Origin: an uncultured Streptococcus sp.
GTDB lineage: Bacteria; Bacillota; Bacilli; Lactobacillales; Streptococcaceae
Assembly: GCA_905373305.1 (NCBI GenBank)
Contig: CAJPSM010000027.1
Location: forward strand, 1 to 14,768
Direction: 5' to 3'
Length of the DNA stretch: 14,768 nucleotides
Part shown: piece after piece, positions 7,152 through 13,430 of the stretch
How positions within the stretch are numbered: position 1 is the first letter of the stretch
Layout: every line of letters starts with the position of its first letter
The notes under the pieces: generated by a model
Told to the model about the DNA's origin: nothing
Database searches by the model: none
Seen by the model: the letters and a program-made list of their open reading frames with translations, nothing else
Made by a program: the position numbers and the translations under genes

Positions 7152-9785
7152 ATGGACAAGAAAAAATTATTATTAATTGATGGATCTTCTGTTGCTTTTC
7201 GAGCTTTTTTTGCGCTCTATCAGCAGTTGGATCGGTTTAAAAATGCTAATGGCCTTCATACCAATGCAATCTATGGTTTTCAACTCATGTTGAATCACGT
7301 CTTGGAGCGTGTTGAGCCCAGTCATGTTTTGGTGGCCTTTGATGCAGGAAAAACGACTTTCCGTACAGAGATGTATGCAGACTACAAGGGTGGCCGTGCT
7401 AAAACTCCAGATGAGTTTCGTGAGCAATTCCCCTTCATTCGTGAGTTGTTAGACCATCTTGGGATTCGCCATTATGAGTTGGCCCAGTATGAAGCGGATG
7501 ATATCATCGGGACCCTAGGTCGCTTGGCTGAGAAGGATTCTTTTGATGTGACAATCGTTAGCGGAGATAAGGATTTGATCCAGTTGACGGATGAGCGTAC
7601 GGTGGTCGAGATTTCCAAGAAAGGTGTGGCTGAGTTTGAGGCCTTTACACCAGATTACCTTATGGAAAAAATGGGCCTCACACCAGCTCAGTTCATTGAT
7701 CTTAAGGCTCTTATGGGTGATAAGTCTGATAATATCCCTGGTGTCACGAAAATCGGTGAAAAGACGGGTATCAAGCTCTTGCTGGAGTATGGTTCGCTTG
7801 AGGGTATTTATGAAAATATTGATGGGATGAAGGCTTCTAAGATGAAGGAAAATCTCATCAATGACAAGGAACAAGCCTTCCTGTCTAAAACCTTGGCGAC
7901 CATTGAGACTCAGGCACCGATTGAGATTGGCCTTGATGATTTGGTCTATAATGGCCCAGATGTGGAAAATCTCGGGAAATTCTACGATGAGATGGATTTC
8001 AAACAGCTCAAACAAGCTCTAAATGTTTCGTCGAAGGATGCGCCTGAGAGCTTGGATTTCACTATCGTTGACCAAGTCAGTCAAGACATGCTGAGTGCGG
8101 ATTCTATCTTCCACTTTGAGCTTTTTGGTGAGAACTACCATACAGATGATTTGGTTGGTTTTGCTTGGTCTTGTGGGGATAAACTTTACGCTACAGATAA
8201 ACTCGAGCTCTTGCAGGAGCCTATTCTCAAGGAATTTCTAGAAAAAACACCTCTGAAAGTGTATGACTTTAAAAAAGCTAAGGTTCTTTTAAATCGCTTG
8301 GGCTTGAACCTGCAGGCCCCTGCTTTTGACAGTCGCTTGGCCAAATACCTTCTCTCTACTGTCGAGAACAATGAAATTTCAACCATTGCGAATCTCTATG
8401 GCCAGACTTATTTGGTCGATGATGAGACGTTCTACGGTAAGGGTGTTAAGAAAGCTATCCCTGAGAGAGAGAAATTCTTGGAGCACTTGGCTCGCAAGGT
8501 TGCTGTATTGGTTGAGACTGAGCCTGTTTTACTTGAAAAACTCAGTGAACATGGGCAGTTAGATCTCCTCTATGACATGGAGCAACCTCTGGCTTTTGTC
8601 CTTGCTAAGATGGAAATTACTGGTATCAAGGTTAAAAAAGAAACCCTGCTTGAGATGCAAGCTGAAAATGAGGTCGTCATTGAAAAACTGACTCAAGAGA
8701 TTTATGAGTTAGCTGGTGAGGAGTTTAATATCAACTCGCCTAAGCAGTTGGGCGTGCTCCTTTTTGAAAAACTGGGTCTTCCTCTAGAATACACCAAGAA
8801 AACCAAGACTGGTTACTCGACAGCGGTGGATGTGCTAGAGCGTCTGGCTCCTATTGCGCCGATTGTTAAGAAAATTCTAGACTACCGTCAGATTGCTAAG
8901 ATTCAATCGACTTACGTGGTTGGCTTGCAGGACTGGATTTTAGATGATGGCAAGATTCACACACGCTATGTGCAGGATTTGACTCAGACAGGGCGTCTGT
9001 CTAGTGTGGATCCAAATTTGCAAAATATCCCTGTTCGTTTGGAACAAGGCCGTCTCATTCGTAAGGCTTTTGTACCTGAGTGGGAGAATAGTGTACTGCT
9101 CAGCTCGGACTATTCACAGATTGAGTTGCGCGTTTTGGCTCATATCTCTAAGGATGAGCACTTAATTAAGGCTTTCCAAGAGGGAGCAGATATCCATACT
9201 TCAACGGCCATGCGGGTCTTTGGAATTGAACGCCCTGAGGATGTGACTCCAAATGACCGTCGTAACGCCAAGGCAGTTAACTTCGGTGTGGTTTACGGGA
9301 TTTCAGACTTTGGCTTGTCTAATAATCTGGGCATCAGCCGTAAGGAAGCAAAAGCCTACATTGACACTTACTTTGAACGCTTCCCAGGTATTAAAAACTA
9401 CATGGATGAGGTGGTGCGTGAGGCGCGTGATAAGGGCTATGTAGAGACCCTCTTCAAGCGTCGTCGTGAGTTGCCTGATATTAATTCGCGTAACTTCAAC
9501 ATTCGTGGTTTTGCAGAGCGGACAGCAATCAACTCTCCTATCCAGGGCTCAGCTGCAGATATCCTTAAGATTGCTATGATCCAGCTAGACAAAGCTCTAG
9601 TTGAGGGTGGTTATCAGACCAAGATGCTCTTGCAAGTGCATGATGAAATCGTCCTTGAAGTTCCGAAATCAGAACTAGCAGCTGTCAAAGTACTAGTGAA
9701 ACAAACCATGGAAGAAGCCATCCAGCTCAGTGTTCCCCTCATCGCTGATGAGAATGAAGGAGCAACTTGGTACGAGGCTAAATAA
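7152..9785 (+). CDS. polA: DNA polymerase I
   Basis: PolA fills gaps and removes RNA primers during lagging-strand synthesis and repair. The product is 877 aa from ATG 7152. Residues 1-290 form the 5' nuclease (YEADDIIGTL, VSGDKDLIQL and GDKSDNIPGV are visible). The middle exonuclease-like domain (about 310-470) lacks catalytic acids: the motif I region reads FHFELFGEN at 320-328 in place of a DxE motif, so no 3'-5' proofreading is expected. The polymerase domain has motif A D653 in SSDYSQIELR, motif B K707...Y715 in AKAVNFGVVYG, and motif C H830-D831-E832. The upstream in-frame ATG at 7116 lies before the TATAAT and adds a hydrophobic stretch not expected in PolA, so 7152 is preferred. No clear ribosome binding site precedes it. 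A perfect terminator follows. Confidence 0.96.
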   Translation: MDKKKLLLIDGSSVAFRAFFALYQQLDRFKNANGLHTNAIYGFQLMLNHVLERVEPSHVLVAFDAGKTTFRTEMYADYKGGRAKTPDEFREQFPFIRELLDHLGIRHYELAQYEADDIIGTLGRLAEKDSFDVTIVSGDKDLIQLTDERTVVEISKKGVAEFEAFTPDYLMEKMGLTPAQFIDLKALMGDKSDNIPGVTKIGEKTGIKLLLEYGSLEGIYENIDGMKASKMKENLINDKEQAFLSKTLATIETQAPIEIGLDDLVYNGPDVENLGKFYDEMDFKQLKQALNVSSKDAPESLDFTIVDQVSQDMLSADSIFHFELFGENYHTDDLVGFAWSCGDKLYATDKLELLQEPILKEFLEKTPLKVYDFKKAKVLLNRLGLNLQAPAFDSRLAKYLLSTVENNEISTIANLYGQTYLVDDETFYGKGVKKAIPEREKFLEHLARKVAVLVETEPVLLEKLSEHGQLDLLYDMEQPLAFVLAKMEITGIKVKKETLLEMQAENEVVIEKLTQEIYELAGEEFNINSPKQLGVLLFEKLGLPLEYTKKTKTGYSTAVDVLERLAPIAPIVKKILDYRQIAKIQSTYVVGLQDWILDDGKIHTRYVQDLTQTGRLSSVDPNLQNIPVRLEQGRLIRKAFVPEWENSVLLSSDYSQIELRVLAHISKDEHLIKAFQEGADIHTSTAMRVFGIERPEDVTPNDRRNAKAVNFGVVYGISDFGLSNNLGISRKEAKAYIDTYFERFPGIKNYMDEVVREARDKGYVETLFKRRRELPDINSRNFNIRGFAERTAINSPIQGSAADILKIAMIQLDKALVEGGYQTKMLLQVHDEIVLEVPKSELAAVKVLVKQTMEEAIQLSVPLIADENEGATWYEAK

Positions 9786-9797
9786 GAAAGATATGAT

Positions 9798-9830
9798 AGA
9801 GTTTGAAGCATTTGTCTTCAAACTCTTTTT
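9798..9830 (+). terminator. Intrinsic terminator after polA
   Basis: A perfect 11-bp stem AGAGTTTGAAG (9798-9808) / CTTCAAACTCT (9816-9826) with a 7-base loop is followed by TTTT, giving a run of five T from the last stem base. It begins 12 bases after the polA stop codon. Confidence 0.92.
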
Positions 9831-9854
9831 CAAGATTTTCTGTAAGCAGTTTCC

Positions 9855-9883
9855 TTGACTTTTCCTTGTATTTGCGTTACTAT
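9855..9883 (+). promoter_or_regulatory. Promoter of the thiamine uptake operon
   Basis: TTGACT (9855-9860) and TACTAT (9878-9883) are separated by 17 bases, matching SigA consensus at 5/6 and 5/6. The predicted start near 9890 falls just before the 5' strand of the TPP riboswitch P1 helix, as expected for its promoter. Confidence 0.8.
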
Positions 9884-9892
9884 ATGTCCATA

Positions 9893-9984
<92 letters not shown>

Positions 9985-9996
9985 GCCGAATTCTGC

Positions 9997-10030
9997 ACCT
10001 TTTCCATATATGGCAAAGGTTTTTCTTTTT
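9997..10030 (+). terminator. Riboswitch-controlled intrinsic terminator
   Basis: ACCTTT (9997-10002) pairs with AAAGGT (10015-10020), and inside them CCA pairs with TGG (10004-10006, 10011-10013) around a TATA loop, with one T/C mismatch. The stem is followed by TTTTCTTTTT. It lies 12 bases after the aptamer and 34 bases before the first gene of the operon, where a TPP riboswitch expression platform is expected. Confidence 0.85.
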
Positions 10031-10045
10031 GTCAAAAAGAAAAAC
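10019..10045 (+). repeat. Perfect 13-base inverted repeat over the terminator U-tract
   Basis: GTTTTTCTTTTTG (10019-10031) and CAAAAAGAAAAAC (10033-10045) are exact reverse complements around a single T; a real hairpin would open a few central pairs. The 5' arm is the U-tract of the riboswitch terminator, and the 3' arm ends 5 bases before the AGAGGAGG ribosome binding site at 10051-10058. Confidence 0.7.
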
Positions 10046-10063
10046 TGAGAAGAGGAGGTTTTT

Positions 10064-10354
10064 ATGAAAGCAAGCATTGCCTTGCAAGTCTTGCCCCTAT
10101 CACAGGGGATTAATCGAATTGCTGTTATCAATCAAGTGATTGCTTATCTGCAAACTCAATTCGTGACCATGGTGGTGACACCATTTGAAACGGTCTTGGA
10201 AGGGGAGTTTGATGAGCTCATGCGTATTCTCAAAGAAGCGCTAGAAGTGGCAGGGCAGGAGGCAGATAATGTCTTTGCCAATGTCAAAATAAATGTAGGA
10301 GAGATTTTAAGCATCGATGAGAAACTTGAAAAGTATACTGAGACGACACATTAG
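10064..10354 (+). CDS. Thiamine-binding protein, MTH1187/YkoF family
   Basis: This 96-aa soluble protein belongs to the DUF77/Thiamine_BP family (MTH1187, YKO-F like), with the ASIALQVLPL strand at the N-terminus and the VVTPFETVLEGEFDELMRIL segment that marks the family. Members fold as ferredoxin-like domains; B. subtilis YkoF binds thiamine or its hydroxymethylpyrimidine part. There is no signal peptide, so it acts in the cytoplasm, perhaps receiving or buffering the imported substrate. AGAGGAGG at 10051-10058 is a strong ribosome binding site. It is the first gene after the TPP riboswitch and its end overlaps the permease gene by 38 bases. The family and context are strong; the exact ligand is not shown. 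Confidence 0.88.
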   Translation: MKASIALQVLPLSQGINRIAVINQVIAYLQTQFVTMVVTPFETVLEGEFDELMRILKEALEVAGQEADNVFANVKINVGEILSIDEKLEKYTETTH

Positions 10355-11075
10355 TCTTTTGGGCTTTATAGGAGTCTTGTCGGTCTGGCAGTTAGCAGGA
10401 ATATTCAAACTTTTACCCAAGTTTATCCTGCCAACTCCCTTTGAAATTCTCCAGGCCTTTGTTCGTGACAGAGAATTTCTCTGGCACCATAGCTGGGCGA
10501 CCTTGAGAGTGGCTTTACTCGGACTAGTCTTAGGAGTCTTGATTGCCTGTCTCATGGCGGTGCTTATGGACAGTCTGACTTGGCTCAATGATTTGATTTA
10601 CCCTATGATGGTGGTTGTCCAGACCATTCCGACCATTGCCATAGCTCCTATCCTGGTCTTGTGGCTAGGTTATGGGATTTTGCCCAAGATTGTCTTGATT
10701 ATCCTGACGACAACCTTCCCTATCATCGTCAGTATTTTGGATGGTTTTAGGCATTGTGACAAGGATATGCTGACCTTGTTTAGTCTGATGCGAGCTAAAC
10801 CTTGGCAAATCCTTTGGCATTTTAAAATTCCGGTCAGCCTGCCCTACTTTTATGCAGGTCTGAGGGTCAGTGTCTCCTACGCCTTTATCACAACAGTGGT
10901 ATCTGAGTGGTTGGGAGGCTTTGAAGGATTAGGTGTTTATATGATTCAGTCCAAGAAACTGTTTCAGTATGATACTATGTTTGCTATTATTATTCTGGTG
11001 TCGATTATCAGCCTTTTGGGTATGAAGCTGGTCGATGTCAGTGAAAAATATGTGATTAAATGGAAACGTTCATAG
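10317..11075 (+). CDS. Thiamine/pyrimidine precursor ABC transporter permease
   Basis: This 252-aa protein is a BPD_transp_1 (SsuC/TauC-like) permease with about six hydrophobic segments and an N-terminal cytoplasmic start MRNLKSILRRH. The cytoplasmic coupling loop is seen at MRAKPWQILWHFKIPVSLPYF, which corresponds to the EAA loop, ending in the LPYFYAGLR pattern typical of this family. The start at 10317 lies 38 bases inside the thiamine-binding protein gene; AGGAGAG at 10297-10303 is 13 bases upstream, a little far. No closer ATG gives a full first membrane segment. Its partners are the lipoprotein and ATPase that follow; together they form a ThiXYZ-like importer. Substrate is inferred from the TPP riboswitch and the THI5-like binding protein. 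Confidence 0.9.
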   Translation: MRNLKSILRRHISLLGFIGVLSVWQLAGIFKLLPKFILPTPFEILQAFVRDREFLWHHSWATLRVALLGLVLGVLIACLMAVLMDSLTWLNDLIYPMMVVVQTIPTIAIAPILVLWLGYGILPKIVLIILTTTFPIIVSILDGFRHCDKDMLTLFSLMRAKPWQILWHFKIPVSLPYFYAGLRVSVSYAFITTVVSEWLGGFEGLGVYMIQSKKLFQYDTMFAIIILVSIISLLGMKLVDVSEKYVIKWKRS

Positions 11076-11113
11076 AACAATAACGTTTGAGAAAAAGAAA
11101 AGAGGAAATTAAA

Positions 11114-12124
11114 ATGAAGAAAACATGGAAAGTGTTTTTAACGCTTGTAACAGCTCTTGTAGCTGTCGTGCTTGTGGCTTGTGGTCAAGGAACTGCTTCT
11201 AAGGACAATAATAAAGAAGCAGAACTCAAAAAAATTGACTTTATCCTAGACTGGACGCCAAATACTAACCACACAGGGCTGTATGTTGCCAAGGAAAAAG
11301 GTTATTTCAAAGAAGCTGGAGTGGATGTTGACTTGAAATTGCCACCTGAAGAAAGCTCATCTGACTTGGTTATCAATGGCAAGGCACCATTTGCAGTGTA
11401 TTTCCAAGACTACATGGCTAAGAAATTGGAAAAAGGTGCAGGAATTACTGCTGTTGCAGCTATCGTAGAGCACAATACATCAGGAATCATCTCTCGTAAA
11501 TCTGACAATGTCACCAGTCCAAAAGACTTGGTTGGCAAGAAATACGGAACATGGAATGACCCAACGGAGCTTGCTATGTTGAAAACCTTGGTAGAATCTC
11601 AAGGTGGAGACTTTGAGAAGGTCGAAAAAGTACCAAACAATGACTCAAACTCGATCACACCTATTGCTAATGGGGTCTTTGACACTGCTTGGATCTACTA
11701 CGGTTGGGATGGTATCCTTGCCAAATCTCAAGGCGTAGATGCTAACTTCATGTACTTGAAAGACTATGTCAAAGAGTTTGACTACTACTCACCAGTAATC
11801 ATCGCTAACAACGACTATCTGAAAGATAACAAAGAAGAAGCTCGCAAAGTTATCCAAGCCATCAAAAAAGGCTACCAATATGCCATGGAACATCCAGAAG
11901 AAGCTGCAGATATCCTCATCAAGAATGCACCTGAACTCAAGGAAAAACGTGACTTTGTCATCGAATCTCAAAAATACTTGTCAAAGGAATACGCAAGCGA
12001 TAAGGAAAAATGGGGACAATTTGACGCAGCTCGCTGGAATGCCTTCTACAAATGGGATAAAGAAAATGGTATCCTAAAAGAAGACTTGACAGACAAAGGC
12101 TTCACTAACGAATTTGTAAAATAA
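11114..12124 (+). CDS. THI5/ThiY-like substrate-binding lipoprotein of the ABC transporter
   Basis: This 336-aa lipoprotein captures the substrate outside the membrane. The signal peptide ends in a lipobox LVAC with lipidated C23. The mature part begins the NMT1/THI5 fold with DFILDWTPNTNHTGLYVAKEKGYF, characteristic of ThiY-type proteins that bind thiamine pyrimidine precursors such as formylaminopyrimidine or HMP. The start at 11114 is chosen because AGAGGA lies about eight bases upstream and the signal peptide then begins MKKTWK; an upstream TTG at 11087 would add nine charged residues before it. It lies 38 bases after the permease stop and its own stop overlaps the ATPase start (TAATG at 12122-12126). 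The family is secure; whether the ligand is thiamine, HMP or a breakdown product cannot be read from the sequence. Confidence 0.92.
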   Translation: MKKTWKVFLTLVTALVAVVLVACGQGTASKDNNKEAELKKIDFILDWTPNTNHTGLYVAKEKGYFKEAGVDVDLKLPPEESSSDLVINGKAPFAVYFQDYMAKKLEKGAGITAVAAIVEHNTSGIISRKSDNVTSPKDLVGKKYGTWNDPTELAMLKTLVESQGGDFEKVEKVPNNDSNSITPIANGVFDTAWIYYGWDGILAKSQGVDANFMYLKDYVKEFDYYSPVIIANNDYLKDNKEEARKVIQAIKKGYQYAMEHPEEAADILIKNAPELKEKRDFVIESQKYLSKEYASDKEKWGQFDAARWNAFYKWDKENGILKEDLTDKGFTNEFVK

Positions 12125-12852
12125 TGACAGAAATAAGACTAGAACACGTAAGTTATGCCTATGGCGATGAAAAGATTTTAGAGGACATCAACCTGCAGGT
12201 GACGTCAGGTGAAGTAGTTTCTATCCTAGGTCCAAGTGGTGTTGGAAAGACCACTCTCTTTAACCTAATCGCTGGGATTTTAGAAGTCCAATCTGGGCGA
12301 ATTGTCCTTGACGACGAGGAAAATCCTAAGGGGCGCGTGAGTTATATGTTGCAAAAGGATCTACTCTTGGAGCATAAGACGGTGCTTGGCAATATCATCC
12401 TGCCCCTCTTGATTCAAAAGGTAGATAAGGCGGAGGCCATTGCCCGAGCGGATGAAATCCTTGCGACCTTCCAGCTGACAGCTGTACGGGACAAGTATCC
12501 TTATGAACTTAGTGGAGGGATGCGTCAGCGTGTGGCCTTGCTCCGAACCTACCTTTTCGGGCACAAGCTCTTTCTTTTGGATGAGGCCTTTAGTGCTTTG
12601 GATGAAATGACCAAGATGGAACTCCACGCTTGGTATCTGGAGATTCACAAGCAGTTGCAACTGACGACCTTGATTATCACACATAGTATCGAGGAGGCCC
12701 TTAATCTCAGTGACCGCATCTATATCTTGAAAAACCGCCCTGGGCAAATTGTTTCAGAAATTAAACTAGATTGGTCTGAAGACAAGGACAAGGAAGTCCA
12801 AAAAATTGCCTACAAACGTCAAATCTTGGCGGAATTAGGATTAAATACCTAG
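12124..12852 (+). CDS. ABC transporter ATP-binding protein for thiamine/precursor uptake
   Basis: This 242-aa ATPase powers the importer. It has Walker A GPSGVGKTT (K42), the Q-loop Q77, the signature LSGGMRQR (129-136), Walker B LFLLDEAFSALD (D153, E154) and the switch H187 in ITHSIEEA. It is a typical nucleotide-binding subunit of the nitrate/sulfonate/taurine class to which ThiZ belongs, and has no extra regulatory domain. The ATG shares one base with the stop of the lipoprotein gene (TAATG), so translation is probably coupled. It is the last gene of the riboswitch operon and is followed by a terminator. Confidence 0.94.
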   Translation: MTEIRLEHVSYAYGDEKILEDINLQVTSGEVVSILGPSGVGKTTLFNLIAGILEVQSGRIVLDDEENPKGRVSYMLQKDLLLEHKTVLGNIILPLLIQKVDKAEAIARADEILATFQLTAVRDKYPYELSGGMRQRVALLRTYLFGHKLFLLDEAFSALDEMTKMELHAWYLEIHKQLQLTTLIITHSIEEALNLSDRIYILKNRPGQIVSEIKLDWSEDKDKEVQKIAYKRQILAELGLNT

Positions 12853-12859
12853 AAAAACA

Positions 12860-12903
12860 GGGAGTTGGTGAAGATTATCCTTTACCAGCGCCCTTTTTCT
12901 TTT
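12860..12903 (+). terminator. Intrinsic terminator of the thiamine uptake operon
   Basis: GGG (12860-12862) pairs with CCC (12891-12893), and the inner TTGGTGAAG (12865-12873) pairs with CTTTACCAG (12880-12888) with two wobble pairs. TTTTTCTTTT follows at 12894-12903. It starts seven bases after the ATPase stop codon. Confidence 0.82.
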
Positions 12904-12922
12904 AAAAAATCAAAAATTTCGG

Positions 12923-12928
12923 TATAAT
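12923..12928 (+). promoter_or_regulatory. -10 element of the ctsR-clpC promoter
   Basis: A perfect TATAAT at 12923-12928. The -35 region (12900-12905) is TTTTAA-like and weak, and it overlaps the tail of the preceding terminator. The CtsR operator begins one base after the -10, so bound repressor would cover the start site. Confidence 0.75.
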
Positions 12929-12945
12929 AGTCAAAGATAGTCAAG
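12929..12945 (+). promoter_or_regulatory. CtsR operator
   Basis: Two direct heptads AGTCAAA (12929-12935) and AGTCAAG (12939-12945) are separated by three bases (GAT). This fits the CtsR box, two (A/G)GTCAAA heptads three bases apart, with one mismatch in the last base. It lies directly downstream of the -10. A looser third copy, GGTTCAAA (12945-12952), follows. It indicates autoregulation of ctsR-clpC and induction on heat or protein stress. Confidence 0.9.
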
Positions 12946-12970
12946 GTTCAAAGAAGGAGTTTGATTTACT

Positions 12971-13429
12971 ATGAGATTTAAAAATACATCAGATCATATC
13001 GAAGCCTATATCAAGGCGATTTTAGACCAATCTGGTATCGTGGAATTGCAACGGAGCCAGTTAGCAGATACCTTTCAGGTTGTGCCTAGTCAGATCAACT
13101 ATGTAATCAAGACACGTTTTACTGAAAGCAGAGGTTACTTGGTTGAGAGCAAGCGGGGTGGCGGAGGCTACATTCGCATAGGCCGGATTGAGTTTTCCAA
13201 TCATCATGAGATGCTCCGCGATTTGCTTTACTCGATTGGTGAGCGAGTTAGTCAGGAGATTTATGAAGATATTCTCCAGCTTTTGGTTGAGCAGGACTTG
13301 ATGACCAAGCAGGAGATGACCTTGCTGACTTCAGTAGCAACGGATCGTGTCCTAGGGGAAGAATCCTCAGTTGTCCGTGCCAATATGCTCCGACAGCTAT
13401 TACAAGAGGTAGATAGAAAAGAGAAGTAA
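12971..13429 (+). CDS. ctsR: CtsR, repressor of class III heat-shock genes
   Basis: CtsR is a dimeric winged-helix repressor of clp genes in Firmicutes. The product is 152 aa, the usual length. The helix-turn-helix lies at about 28-49 (RSQLADTFQVVPSQINYVIKTR). The wing carries the glycine-rich loop R62-GGGG-YIRI, described in B. subtilis as the heat-sensing element, with R62 in the DNA-contacting position. The C-terminal half is the dimerisation and degradation domain. AAGGAG (12954-12959) is 11 bases upstream of the ATG, rather far but the only candidate. It lies behind its own operator and one base before clpC. The mcsA and mcsB genes that sit between ctsR and clpC in Bacillus are absent, as is usual in streptococci, so heat release should rely on CtsR itself and not on arginine phosphorylation encoded here. 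Confidence 0.96.
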   Translation: MRFKNTSDHIEAYIKAILDQSGIVELQRSQLADTFQVVPSQINYVIKTRFTESRGYLVESKRGGGGYIRIGRIEFSNHHEMLRDLLYSIGERVSQEIYEDILQLLVEQDLMTKQEMTLLTSVATDRVLGEESSVVRANMLRQLLQEVDRKEK

Positions 13430-13430
13430 G

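Noticed and set aside
7515..8015. A 166-codon open frame on the minus strand inside polA
   Set aside because: It lies wholly within a well-supported polA reading frame, has no ribosome binding site I can see and no recognisable domain; it is a shadow frame.
11087..11113. Upstream TTG start for the substrate-binding lipoprotein
   Set aside because: It would place nine charged residues before an already normal lipoprotein signal peptide, and the ATG at 11114 has a better ribosome binding site.
12361..12747. A 128-codon minus-strand open frame inside the ABC ATPase gene
   Set aside because: It is opposite conserved Walker B and signature motifs and has no family resemblance.
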